Below, one piece after another: positions 51,972 to 62,544 of a stretch of DNA of 64,000 nt. The notes under the pieces were generated by a model, which was given only the letters and a program-made list of their open reading frames with translations, made no database searches and was not told where the DNA came from. The position numbers were made by a program, and so were the translations under genes. This DNA comes from Nephrocerus scutellatus (Eukaryota > Arthropoda > Insecta > Diptera > Pipunculidae): assembly GCA_947095585.1 (NCBI GenBank), contig OX352763.1, positions 103,333,908 to 103,397,907 on the forward strand, read 5' to 3'. Numbering within the stretch: the first letter of the stretch is position 1; each line of letters begins with the position of its first letter.

Positions 51972-53055
51972 ATGAGGCAGAAAAAGTTAAAAGCTGCAGA
52001 ATCGCACAGAAAAATGTGGGAACTAGGCGAAGTCAGGAAAAAGAAATAGAGGATGATGAAGATGATATGAAACGTAATTATTTATTGTTTTTGTTTTCGT
52101 GAAGATAAAGTTCTTCAGTGGTATTTTTTTTTCCTAAGGCAAAACGAAGTTAGCGAATTCACATAATCCTCGTCGCCAAAAATACAGAGAGGAATGGGAG
52201 TCAGATTTTTCTTGGCTAAAGTGCGTCGATCAACTTTCGTTTTGTGTTCTATGCAATAAAAGCCTCGAAAATAATAAACGTCACCTTAAAAGGCACGAAT
52301 CTTCCGGTTCGCATAAATGTAAAGGATCAAAACAGAAATACAACCAATTGATAAATTGCTAGAGACAAGTTTTGAAGATAACAAAAATACAGTGGATGAA
52401 ATTAAGTGCGTGATGTATTGCTTGAAACACAACCTTCCATTGAGTCAAATGGACACATTGCCGGATCTCATAAAATCCGTTGGTGTAGATTCGGTAAGGG
52501 CAAAAGATGTAAAATATGGTAGAACAAAAGCAACATCTCTAATTAAGTCAGTATTGGGACCGTTTTCGAAAAATGAGATCTGTACGGTGCTCAAAAGACA
52601 AAAATTTTCCTTAATAATTGACGAAACAACTGATATAACGGCGGACAAATGTCTTGTTTTAGTTGTTCGATATTTTTGCGCAAAGCAGTTGAAGGTAAGG
52701 GATAGGTTTTTTGGAATGAAAAAAATTATGCTTTCAAACGCTGATGAAATTTTCGAAGTTATTAAAAGCGAACTAGAAGAAAATTCTGTTCCATTTATAA
52801 ACTAAATCGGCTTCGGTTCTGATAATACGTCTGTTATGCGGGCTACAATCAACGGTGTCGAAACTCAGCTCAAAGTACTAAACCAAAACATGTTTTCAGT
52901 TGGATGCACTTGTCATTTAATTCATTTATGCGCGACTGCAACTTTTAAGATGTTTCCAAAAATCGAATCTTCCGTTAAAAAAATTTATAATTACTTTGGT
53001 CTGGTAAAACATTATTTTTTGATTGTAATAAATACCGGTCAAATGTCTCATTAGA
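51972..53055 (+). pseudogene. hAT transposase 2, with probable intron and BED-like finger
   Basis: Exon 1 (51972-52070) reads MRQKKLKAAESHRKMWELGE. A GTAATT...TTCCTAAG interval (about 52074-52138) looks like an intron. Then RQKYREEWESDFSWLKC, SFCVLCNKSLENNKRHLKRH (CxxC...HxxxxH finger) and, in a new frame from 52356, QKFSLIIDETTDITADKCLV, with the first catalytic Asp, followed by VVRYFCAKQLKVRDRFFG. After an in-frame TAA (52803) come IGFGSDNTSVM and VGCTCHLIHLCATATFKM. The C-terminal dimerisation domain is absent. It is a different lineage from the hAT at 3.3 kb. Confidence 0.8.
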
Positions 53056-53490
53056 ATAGAAATTCTGCATTTCCTTTACAAATGTGTGCTAATGTACGTT
53101 TGATATTTTGGAATGAACCAAATTATGAAATGAGTGTAGAAAGATCTCTATAACGATTACTAGGAGGAGATTCTTTAAACGGTGCACGTAGCAAAATACA
53201 AATGATACAAATATTTCAAAGTTCCTATAATTGTTACAGCAAAATTTTTCTAATAAAGAAGAAATTCGTGTACGTGTAAAGTATCATTATTGGAGATCTG
53301 CACCATTTTTAAAAGATATAGCTGGAAAAAAATTTCACCCTTATTCATTTCTAGATATAATTGAAGAAGCTGAAAATTATTTTGAAACAGATTCATAGAT
53401 TAGTCTGAAACAGATTTTTTTAGATAATACTGAAAAATACTTCGATGAAGAAGAATATACTATAAATAAAGTATATTATAATCATACATT
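53056..53490. other. Unassigned reading frames next to the viral remnant
   Basis: Broken frames (RVKYHYWRSAPFLKDIAGKK, then FHPYSFLDIIEEAENYFE near 53275-53395) look coding but match nothing I can name. They could belong to the hAT tail or to the virus-derived segment that starts at about 53497. Confidence 0.3.
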
Positions 53491-53496
53491 AGCCTG

Positions 53497-53880
53497 TGTT
53501 TTACTATGAACGCGTTTATTCCTCAATATAAGTATTTGGGTGCTGGAAATCCATTAAAAGTGGAGAACGAATTAATAATACAGATAGAATTGCTTAAGTT
53601 CATGACAATGCTTACGAACGTCTACTGATATATACCAAGCTGATAAAAAGGCAATCTCTTAGTTTGCAACAGAATTTGCACAAAGTCATACGCTAGGAGC
53701 TGCAGCTGGCGCTATTGGTTTAACTGTAAAACACAGTTTAGAAGAGTATACTTTAGGTGATACTCTATATCCACATTTTGAGAAAAAAATGAAGTGCTAG
53801 ACAATTATTCTTTAGAAATAAAGGATTGTATGAAATATTTTAAAAATTTCATATTATATTTAAAATAATAGGTGCAAATC
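53497..53880 (+). pseudogene. Endogenous densovirus-like capsid (VP1) N-terminal region with PLA2 motif, copy 1
   Basis: After TGTGTTTTACTATGAACGCG the frames show YKYLGAGNPL (calcium-loop style) and VHDNAYE (His-Asp catalytic pair style), then a TLGAAAGAIGLTVKHSLEEY stretch. This is the arrangement of the phospholipase A2 domain at the N-terminus of parvovirus/densovirus capsid proteins, which serves endosome exit in living viruses. Here a frameshift near 53568, a TAA at 53595-53597 just before the His-Asp motif and further stops break it. It is an old genomic copy, not a working gene. Confidence 0.65.
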
Positions 53881-54239
53881 AGAAAAGAGTGTAATGGTAG
53901 GATTATTTTCGATATGCCACTCCTAATGCACCTGTTGCAAAAACCCTATATATCGTCTCGTCCTGTATGGTTGAGAACAACGCAAGTAAACTCGTTTCCA
54001 AAAGCATTCAAAAATTCCACTCGTATTTTCCCACAGCTTTAATTATGAGCGTACATAGTATGATTTAGTAAGCGGCAGCTAAACTCTTTCACAGCATGCC
54101 CTTTGCATTTAATCCGACCTAAAGTAAGAAGAGTAACTCGATCTGGATGTATACGGGTAACTCGTATGATATTTTCCACCCAATGCCAAATTTTTGGTTG
54201 TTTGGCCGCTTACACATGTGCACATGTGTAGGTAATAAT
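53881..54239. other. Spacer, no recognised feature
   Basis: Possibly the remains of the virus-derived segment and the 5' part of hAT 3. No clear motif. Confidence 0.35.
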
Positions 54240-55279
54240 TTCCAGACGAAAAACTGTTTAAACTTTTTACCGAAAGCTTCCAGCCATTCCGTATTGTCGA
54301 AGAACATGCACTCCGGTAATTCGCTTCAGCTCTAAATCCGTCATATGAATTGCCAAGTAGAGATATGATATCTAGAACACTAATACCGGCAATGTATGAA
54401 AAGTGCGTTCATGAAACACGGGATGCTTAAAAAATAGCAAAAAAAAGTGTATGTTATTACAGACTGCTGGACATCTGTAAATATAGAAAGCTACATGGCT
54501 GTCACCGTACATTTTTTAAGTGAAGAATTCCAACTTATATTCCATCTTTTAGAATGTGCAAGCCTGACAGTTCACCATACCTCAGCAAATCTAGCAAGTG
54601 AGCTGAAGAGAGTCTTTAAAGAATGGAATGTAAAGAACCAACTTTTAATGGTAGTGTCTGGCAATGCAGCCAATATAAAAGCGGCTATGCAGAATAAACT
54701 CGGCTTGAAGCACTTTGGATGCTTTGCTCACACAAGAAGTTTCGAGAATAATCGGAAAAGTTAAACATGTTGTCGGCCACTCCAAAAGGAGTCATATTGC
54801 TACAGCAAAACTTCTTGTTTACCAGCAAAACCAAGAATGTGGAAATCCGTTAAAGTTATTGCAGGACGTATCGACGCGTTGGAACGTTTTACATGTTAGA
54901 ACGATTTGTTTTGCTGGAGGAGGCAATAAGAACAACAATGGCTTTGATTAATATGGATGCAGCCAGTTATTTATCTGTGGGCGAATGGGATGTTATCCGA
55001 CAGCTGTGTCAAATTCTAAAACCGTTAGAAAAGGTTACAAAACAAATATCGGGAGAGAATTACTTGACTGCTTCTCTAGTCATTCCCCTAGCCAACGGGT
55101 TGATTTCAGTTTTTAAAGGCTTCGAAAACAAACCATTTGAAGAAGCTGTAAAAAATTTTGTTATAAAACTTAATAAATCAATGGAAGAACGGTTTGATAG
55201 ATTAGAGAATATAAATACTCTTTCGATAGCCACCTTTTTAGACCCACGTTTCAAGCAAATTGGTATAAATAAAATGTAA
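54240..55279 (+). pseudogene. hAT transposase 3 (ZBED-type)
   Basis: Segments read DEKLFKLFTESFQPFRIVEE, RTLIPAMYEKC, VYVITDCWTSVNIESYMAVT (the Asp-bearing strand of the hAT core), VHFLSEEFQLIFHLLECASL, VVSGNAANIKAAM, FGCFAHT, LKLLQDVSTRWN, LERFVLLEEAI, LCQILKPLEKVTKQISGENY and LSIATFLDPRFKQ. The second conserved Asp of VVTDNAAN is Ser-Gly here (VVSGNAAN). Frame changes occur near 54445, 54745 and 54890. The C-terminal dimerisation helix is missing: it ends at ATG TAA just 20 bp before the second viral remnant. Confidence 0.85.
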
Positions 55280-55296
55280 TTTCTCATTATACAACA

Positions 55297-55760
55297 GTTT
55301 GTGTTTTACTATGAACGCGTTATAGATACTTGGGTGCTGGTAAATAATGGAGAAACTATTAATAAAACTGATAAAATTGCTCAAACACATGATCACGCTT
55401 ATGGACGAGCACGAACATCAACAGATATATATTTTAAACTGATGAAGAAGCTATTACTCAGTTTACTATCGAATTTAGTCATAGTCATACATTAGGTGCT
55501 GCAGTTGGCGCAGTTGGATTAAGTATACAACACGGAGTTGAAAAATATATTTTAGGCAAAACAATATATCCTAATTTTGATAAAGGTAAACTATGGCTGA
55601 AAAAAGATCTCCTAGACAAACTTTCTTTAGAAATAAAGGTCAGTGTATAGAATATTTATATTGAAATAGTCTATTAATTAAAGTAATTTATAGGTGCAAA
55701 CGCAAAAAGAGCGAGATTGGCAACAATACCAGAAGGTGAACAAGAAAAATATAAAAATAT
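55297..55760 (+). pseudogene. Endogenous densovirus-like capsid N-terminal region, copy 2
   Basis: It opens with the same TGTGTTTTACTATGAACGCG as copy 1, then RYLGAG, THDHAYGRARTSTDI and TLGAAVGAVGLSIQHGVEKY. The His-Asp pair and glycine-rich stretch align with copy 1, but many residues differ, so these are two distinct viral insertions or an old duplication. Frameshifts lie near 55345 and 55440. A possible intron (GGTCAGTG...TTATAG, 55638-55693) precedes GANAKRARLATIPE. Clearly inactive. Confidence 0.65.
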
Positions 55761-56073
55761 ATATATATATTAGCATATATCAATTATATTGTTTTGTATA
55801 CATATATATTTTCATACAATAATTGCAAATACAGCTCCTATAGATAAAACATAATGAAAATGAGCAACTACATAGTAAGTATCATGATGAATTTGCTAAT
55901 ACAACTCGTATGCACCACTCTCCATTATTCATTTGATATTCTAACCAATTTCAATTATGGCATCAGTTAAATTCCGCAAATTCTATTAAATCGGAAAATT
56001 TAATTCCATTGCAAAATCTCAACTCTTGGAGTTCTAGTTTTGACACAGTAGATGTTGTGATAACATCAATGTC
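55761..56073. other. Spacer, no recognised feature
   Basis: AT-rich, no coding likeness. Confidence 0.35.
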
Positions 56074-56440
56074 ATGACGAATCAGTTAGATATTAATGTG
56101 GCACTTAAAATTGTGCCTGAATTTAATGGCGAAAGTTCGCATGAATTAGAAAGATTTATATCGTGTTGCGAAATTGTTGTAGACCCACTTAGAGTAACCG
56201 AAATTATAAAGTTCATTAAACTCTTGAATGTTAAATTGATTGGCAAGGCCCATGATGTACTATTTTTAAATAATTTTGAGACGTTCCGTGAATTGAAGAA
56301 ATAAATCGGGGGAATCACTCATTTATGGACTCGTTAGTGTGAAACAAGAGAATACAGAAGATATACGTGCATTTTCCAATAGATTGTAATTCTACAACTA
56401 AACCTGAACCAGCAAAAACGGCCCAGTTTCAACTCGGTGG
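56074..56440 (+). pseudogene. Gypsy-type gag, N-terminal fragment
   Basis: MTNQLDINVALKIVPEFNGE then HELERFISCCEIVVDPLR and FIKLLNVKLIGKAHDVL followed by NFETFRELKK match the capsid start of insect Gypsy elements (PEF.G....L..F...CE). A stop ends the frame at 56302. VKQENTEDIRAFSNRL-like residues continue in another frame to about 56400. The sequence then jumps to a polypurine tract, so nearly all of gag-pol is deleted. Confidence 0.7.
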
Positions 56441-56464
56441 ACAATAACCATACAATTAATGTTG

Positions 56465-56475
56465 AATGGGGGGGG
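56465..56475 (+). promoter_or_regulatory. Polypurine tract
   Basis: AATGGGGGGGG lies directly before an LTR start (TTTGTTGC). It would prime plus-strand DNA synthesis in the original element. Confidence 0.55.
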
Positions 56476-56477
56476 TT

Positions 56478-56880
56478 TGTTGCATATTACGATATGCGAA
56501 TCAAGCAATTATGCATTACTTTGCATAATACCGCAAATCGCATTATCGGCTGTGGCAACAGCAACAAACTCATCGTAAATAATGACCCAATTCTGCATTT
56601 CTCTATGCATTTATGTATTACACATATTTTATTGTCAATTAAACACTTAAGCATTATTGGCAATACTGATCTACAACTGCACTTTATTACAATATGTCAA
56701 TTACACACTTTTTACTATAACCTACATACGCTTCTGTGTCAATTTAGCACTTTAGTTTAAACCTAGTTATTTACCAATAAAACCCATTTTGCATGTACTT
56801 TGATTTAAGTATAAAAGAAAGTGATTTTTGTTAAATAAAATGGTTACAATAAGATAGCATTCAGCGTTGTTTTAATTCCA
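56478..56880 (+). mobile_element. 3' LTR of a Gypsy-type element
   Basis: It runs from TGTTGCATATTACG to TTTTAATTCCA, 403 bp, bounded on the left by a polypurine tract. AAGTATAAAAGAAAG at 56808-56822 is a TATA-like box and AATAAAATGG at 56834 a poly-A signal. No matching 5' LTR is visible upstream of the gag fragment at 56074. Confidence 0.55.
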
Positions 56881-56934
56881 TAAGCGGGCAACAAAGCCGC
56901 TTAATTATAATATGATAAAGATATTCAGCACATT

Positions 56935-58208
56935 AAAAAATATGAATCAGTTCATAATTTAAGCAATCTAAAATTGTTAAGCCCATTTATTGATGAAAAG
57001 GGCATTCTTCGAAAAGGCGGACGTCTTCGAAATTTAAAATTGGAATACTCGACGAAATATCCAATAGTGTTACCAGGGAAACACAGTTTTTCAACGTTAT
57101 TAGTTCGTTCTGAACACATAAGACTGTTACACTGTGGAGCCCAAACATTGCTATATAATTTGAGGACTACTTATTGGGTCATAGGCGGTCGTAATTTGTG
57201 TAGACAGATTGTAAATCGATGTATTCATTGTTTCAGAACTAAGCCGAAATTAGCATATGAAAAAATGGGTGATTTGCCAAAGGATCGTGTTACCCAGTCA
57301 AGGCCATTCTCAATAGTTGGCATCGATTTCTGCGGCCCATTCTTCGCTAAGCCCAATGTTAGATAAAAATCCAAAAATAAATTATACGTTTGTCTATTTA
57401 TTTGCTTCGCAGTGAAAGCCATTCACTTAGAAATTGTAATGGATCTATCGTCGCAATCATTTTTAGCGTGCCTTCGCCGATTTATATCAAGACGTGGTTA
57501 TTGTTCTAAAATTTATTCTGATAACGCAACAAATTTCATCGGATGTCGCACAGAATTAAAAGAAATTTGTTTTTATCCGAAACATTCCAGAATGAAACAA
57601 AAGTATTTTGTGCAAATAACAAAATTGAATGGATTACTATACCACCACCACGATCTCCCCATTTCGGTGGTTTATGGGAGTCGGGTATCAAAAGTGCCAA
57701 GTGGCACATGAAACGAGTAATTGGATTACGAATAATGACTATGGAGGAATACTACACCTTAATTTGCCAAATCGAAGGTTGCCTTAATTCGAGGCCATTA
57801 ACCGCTATTTCCAATGATCCAGCAGATTTTAGTGCTCTATCTCCTGGTCACTTCTTGATTGGTGCTCCGTTACTCGCTCTTCCGGAACCATCCATGTTAG
57901 ATTTAAATATTAATCGATTATCACGGTATCAAATGATTCACGCTCTGTTTCAGAAATTTTGGAAGCGTTGGTACCTTAAAAACTTCAATGAACTTCAAAA
58001 ACGTTACAAGTGGCAAAAATCCACAAATCAAAATTACAAAATTGGGTCATTAGTTCTTGTACATGAGGACAACATACCACCTATAAATTGCATTCTTGGT
58101 AGAATAATCGAGACACATCCAGGGTCTGATAACCGAATTCGCGTTGTAACAATTAAAACGTCAAAGTCGATGTTTAAAAGATCAATAACTAAAATCAGTG
58201 TTCAATGA
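56935..58208 (+). pseudogene. BEL/Pao integrase with C-terminal domain, nearly complete
   Basis: The first frame (to 57364) has LSPFIDEKGILRKGGRLRNL, the HHCC zinc domain (EHIRLLHCGAQTLLYNLRTT...NRCIHCFRTKP) and FSIVGIDFCGPFF (first Asp). After a TAA at 57364, VKAIHLEIVMDLSSQSFLAC and YSDNATNFIGC (second Asp) follow. After a frame change near 57545, PPPRSPHFGGLWESGIKSAK supplies the catalytic Glu. The C-terminal domain (PLTAISNDPADFSALSPGHF, FWKRWYLKNFNELQKRYKW, GSLVLVHEDNIPP, LGRIIETHPG) is intact to the stop. All catalytic residues survive; only two breaks kill it. Gag, protease, RT and RNase H are missing. Confidence 0.9.
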
Positions 58209-58800
58209 ATCCGAAAATGAAATCAATACATAAAAATTTTAGAATCTATGATAACTCAGTTTGGTGAATATACACTTTGAATAACTTAAATTTAAATTTT
58301 TATAGAGTTCTCTGTTACCATAAATACTTACTTAATTGAAATTATATTTTAATTCGTAATTTGAATTATATAACTTTAGGACATATTTTAATTGATTTGC
58401 ATTATTGTTGAATTAGTTCTTTCAAGGTCGCGGGAATATTCACGCACAACCTTAAATATTTGGAAATTATATATAAAATTATAAATTAAATTAAATGTTC
58501 AAGCACAACCTTAAATATTTGGAAATTATATACAAAATTATAAATTAAACTAATAACAAAAATAAATATATTCTATTTCTCATCGAACATACCCTTTCAG
58601 AGCGACACAGCGAATGTCAAATTGACTATTGGGCAATTGGTCATTTCCTGTGTTCTTCTTGTAATATACTTAAAATGGTGAACATCGTGCTTGGAGCTAA
58701 TAAATATTTAATAGATGTATACTAATAAATATTAGGCTAATACATATTAAATAAATATATAACAATAAATAGTATTACACAATTATTAAAATTCGTGAAC
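58209..58800 (+). other. Probable 3' end of the BEL/Pao element with duplicated segment
   Basis: TTCAAGGTCGCGGGAATATTC at 58422-58442 resembles the G-rich tract before BEL-type LTRs. It is followed by a 59-bp tandem duplication (GCACAACCTTAAATATTTGG at 58444 and 58503). No LTR edges are certain. Confidence 0.4.
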
Positions 58801-59077
58801 GTTTTCTTTTTTGATTAAAATTCGTAATCAGATATTGTATTGTAATTCATATCAAAATGAACTTCCTTAAAAAACATCACAGTAAACTGTTTTTAATGAA
58901 AAATTGTTTTTTTGAGAAATATAAAAATATATTATTAGTTTATTGAAAATATTCGAACTCATCGAAAGACAAGCTCTTATTATTTCCACTGCGTAACTAG
59001 CTGCTGCTAACAAATTACGTTTCTACAGTTGCTTCCGGAAAGAATGTTTCTAATCAGAGATTTTAGAGAAGACTAAT

Positions 59078-59527
59078 ATGTCTAATCATCGATTAGCAGA
59101 GTCTACAGTCGAAATTGAGATTCCATACATGGACATGAGTGATATCGTTCATATTAATGCGGAAGGCGAAGAAACATTTAATGGAACTGAAAATGAAAAC
59201 GACGCAGACCAACAAAATGATGAAATAAACAACAGTAGTGTAAACGAATCATTCTATCAAACTGATAATGGTTCAAATGAGGAAAGCGATGGTGATAGAA
59301 ATTTGGTTGATTCAAATATCGACGTGGTTCATCAACAAAGAATTTCAAATCGTTCAACAAAAGGCATTCCGCCGCGCAGATTGATTAATAAAATCGATTT
59401 ACTTACACAATATGGCTACCTCGTCGCGCTGGATGGTGAACCGGCGACATATAATCAAGCCATATTAAGCCATATTAGTACACCTGAAGTGCATAGAGGA
59501 GTTGGAGTTTCGCTTTGGGAGACCTGA
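59078..59527 (+). pseudogene. Copia-type pol linker (between integrase and RT)
   Basis: This 149-codon frame is acidic and Asn-rich, then reads RISNRSTKGIPPRRLINK and ALDGEPATYNQAI. The S.R..KGIPP.R......EP..Y.EA pattern is the junction of copia integrase and reverse transcriptase. RT proper is not seen, as the frame loses likeness after NQAI. The first Met (59078) need not be the original start. Confidence 0.55.
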
Positions 59528-59762
59528 CTTATTTGTTCGACACCAGCTCATTAAAATTCAGCAATATCCAGTTATCACCGAGAACAAAATAGAATCAGAG
59601 CTCTCGTTTTCATCAAAAATGCGTAACGTCGTCGCTTTCCTGACATCTGTTAATAATTATCAGCACCATATTTCAAACTCAACGCTTCTGGAACAGCTTG
59701 TGACATAACTACTATCGAACAATATGAGTAGGTGAAGCATTCAATCAACATCAACCCATTTC

Positions 59763-59914
59763 ACTGTTTTCGATTTCTCCGATTGGCTGAGCGATCTCAC
59801 TAGAATAGTATGCCTTAAGCCACCATCGTCAGCTTCAACTGTTTTCGATTTCTCCGATTGGCTGAGCGATCTCACTAGAATAGTATGCCTTAAGCCACCA
59901 TCGTCAGCTTCAAC
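59763..59914. repeat. 76-bp perfect tandem duplication
   Basis: ACTGTTTTCGATTTCTCCGA through GCCACCATCGTCAGCTTCA occurs twice in a row, at 59763-59838 and 59839-59914, with no visible difference. Confidence 0.95.
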
Positions 59915-60424
59915 TAAATCTATTAACGTAACAGCCTCATGCATACCAGCCATCCAGCCTGCACAACGAGTCTTCAACTACCAGAACTTAAATAGCTACT
60001 GTAATAATTTAAAACGGTACCACCCAATCATTGGTTACGGCAGAAAACGTTATGTTACGTAAGATGCAGTAAGGGAAATTCCTATAAGACTTCGTAACCG
60101 GGTTACACGTGGCTCTAAGAGACATGGCGAGTGGAAAAATTGTGAGGTGATTTGTGTACTAGTATTTCACAAGAATCCTCACCTAACAAAGAGGACCCGA
60201 CATAAGTTCGCGGTTCCCAAACTTGGGCTTCATCAATTTGGAAGGTTTCCAAAACGACAGCGTAACAGCATTTCCAATCATAACAGAACGCTGATCTTCA
60301 CAAATTTGTTGGCGCCGACCAGTTTTTTTTTAAAAGACCTTTTCGGCTAAGGAATTAATTTCGTCAGCTATATAGTTTTAGTTTCATATATTGTAAAGTA
60401 AACAATGATGGTGATTGGCACCAA

Positions 60425-60426
<2 letters not shown>
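59915..60426. other. Spacer, no recognised feature
   Basis: Short frames only, no family motif seen. Confidence 0.35.

Positions 60427-60466
<40 letters not shown>
60427..60466. repeat. (AT)n microsatellite
   Basis: About 20 AT dinucleotides lie at the boundary of the R1-like fragment. Confidence 0.95.
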
Positions 60467-60469
<3 letters not shown>

Positions 60470-60481
60470 AGGCTTAACACA

Positions 60482-60780
60482 GAGTTCAATTTTAGCCTCA
60501 AGTTGGGCTTTTTGCTCACTGGTCATGGTAGCCCTAATGCATTTTTGTATCAAAGGCGCCTCAGTGTAGTTGAAAGTTGCGGTTTCCCTAAGGAAGACTG
60601 GCAGCACGTTCTTTGTGAGTGTCCGTTGTACTCGGACTTTAGAAATCTGAATGTCATGGGAGTTCAGAGGCTAAACGGTGTGTACGATGTTAGATCAGCT
60701 TTAAGCTGCAGGGAACAAGTTGAATGTTCTAGGCAGCTTGGTGTTGCGGGTGTCGGCGTCGGCAGACTGACTGACTAATT
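60482..60780 (+). pseudogene. R1-clade LINE ORF2, C-terminal tail
   Basis: The frame reads LLTGHGSPNAFLYQRRLSVV then CGFPKEDWQHVLCECPLYSD and NLNVMGVQRLNGVYDVRSAL. This is the C-terminal zinc-finger tail (C......W.H.L..CP.Y...R) of R1-type LINEs. RNase H and RT are missing. A stop at 60776 ends it and a long 3' region follows to about 61260. Confidence 0.75.
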
Positions 60781-61540
60781 ACGAACGAAAGGACAGATGG
60801 ACAGCTTGGACGGAATTGGACGACTTAGGGACGGTAATTTGACTGACGATGTAATGGAACCCAATTCACAGCTCGAGGTTTCCAACGATTTATGCGCGAG
60901 ATGGGAACTCGACAGTCCCGAGTTCTGAGGAACTCAACTGGAGTAGTGGCTGCGTTATTGGTGGCTGCTGGTTGCTAGCTTAGCTTCTGGCCGCTAGCTT
61001 TCGCGTGGTTGCTACGAAATCCCACCGGAGATTTTTCTGGTACCACGGGTGTCGGGGAGCTCACGGATGAATGTCTGTCCCCGGCAGATGGAGCGGACCT
61101 TCGGAGAGTTTTCGTGGTATCTGTGGTTATGTCAAGCGGGAAGACAATAGTCGGCGTGGAGTTGCGTTTGAACCAACCGGGTGCCGTCACCCATAGAATG
61201 GCAGAGATTTAGATAGGTCTCGCTCCCATCAGTGAGAACACTGGGCTCTTGCACCCAGTTATACTGATACATCTGCAATAGAATATATTGTGGATGGGCG
61301 TTGATTGGCGTTTCAAAACCGAATCCGTGTCCGAAGAGGACCGTGGGGTAATGCGTTTCTTGCAGGTAACCACGTTAATCTCATAGACAGTTTCTGTTTC
61401 CTTCTCCTGTCATCCTGTCTTCCTAATATTCTACCCAAATTTTCAACCTTTTCTCCTCCTGTCTTCCTTGTCCTACATCTTCCTTTTTCTGTCTTCCTGT
61501 CTAGTTTTGTTTTGAATTTTTGAACGCACTCTGTTCTCTT
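60781..61540. other. Probable LINE 3' UTR and unassigned sequence
   Basis: GC-richer sequence to about 61260 is likely the 3' UTR of the R1-like element. It is followed by a C/T-rich stretch (61385-61510, CTTCCTGTCTTCC type). I see no gene. Confidence 0.4.
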
Positions 61541-61552
61541 GTCATTAACGTA

Positions 61553-62050
61553 AACGTCAAACCAAATGTTCACTTCCCCATTCACATCGTATACCAAAAG
61601 GCATCAACAGTTTCATTTTTCTTATCAATAAAGTTTACGACAAAAATATAAATAAATCAACAGGTTATGGGCCCAGTTTGCGCTGAATCCATAAAATTCA
61701 ATATTTAAAACTAAATTTAGATAAAAATAAAATCGGATTCCATTGGATTTTATTCGATTTAGACATAGCTGTGTACGATTGTGAAATTCTGAGACAAAGC
61801 GGCAACAACATCTACGTGTATGCGAAAGAAATGTACTTTGCATGATAAAACTACACGTAAGTTTTTTTGTAATAGTTTTGTGAATTTTTACGGAGAAACG
61901 ACGGATAGCAGCTATTTTTGCATTAAATTATAGTTTAGAAAATTTGAAATGGAACAAGAAATTGCAAGATGTTACGCAATCAAACCAAATGTTCACTTCC
62001 CCATTCACATTCTATACCAGAAGGCATCAACAGTTTCATTTTTCTTTTTC
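61553..62050 (+). mobile_element. Gutted copia-like element: LTR, primer region, short interior, LTR fragment
   Basis: TCAAACCAAATGTTCACTTC through GGCATCAACAGTTTCATTTT appears at 61556-61618 and 61980-62042. Between them lies CAACAGGTTATGGGCCCAGT (61659-61678), the copia-type primer site for an internally cut initiator tRNA, then about 300 bp without coding likeness. The layout is LTR - primer site - deleted interior - LTR part. Confidence 0.65.
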
Positions 62051-62084
62051 AACACTATCTATCTGTCTTAGTATCTTCCTATAT

Positions 62085-62320
62085 TCTATCTTTTATCTTT
62101 TATCTTTTATCTTTTATCTTTTATCTTTTATCTTTTATCTTTTATCTTTTATCTTTTATCTGTTATCTTTTATCTTTTATCTTTTATCTTTTATCTTTTT
62201 TCTTTTATCTTTTATCTATGCTAGCTTCTAACTTAGATTTTCTATCTTCTTTCCTTTATCTTCTGTATTCCATTCTATACCTTTATCTTGTATCTTTTAT
62301 CTTTTATCTTGTATATTTAT
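62085..62320. repeat. (TATCTTT)n heptamer array
   Basis: Roughly twenty 7-bp units, with occasional variants (CTGTTATC, TTTTTTC), starting inside the copia LTR fragment. The Leu/Phe-rich frames across it are artefacts. Confidence 0.9.
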
Positions 62321-62544
62321 ATAAAATATAAATTTATAATATATAAAATAACTTATCCTAGAATAGTGAATTTTTAAAGGTGACATATAAAAATAATAAA
62401 GAGTATATGCGTTTTGAAATTCAAAAAACTAACTATAAAAAATAATAAAAAAAATAGTCAGAAAACGGATATATTTCGAGTATTTAGAGTTTCTTTGCCT
62501 GCTGTCTGCTCTCTTCGTAGCCGTTTAACCTTGTTGTTGCTATT

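Noticed and set aside
60368..60607. Minus-strand ORF with an Ile-Tyr repeat
   Set aside because: Shadow of the AT microsatellite and of the R1-like frame on the plus strand.
61944..62331. Leu/Phe/Ser-rich hydrophobic ORFs resembling membrane proteins
   Set aside because: Direct products of the (TATCTTT)n array in two frames.
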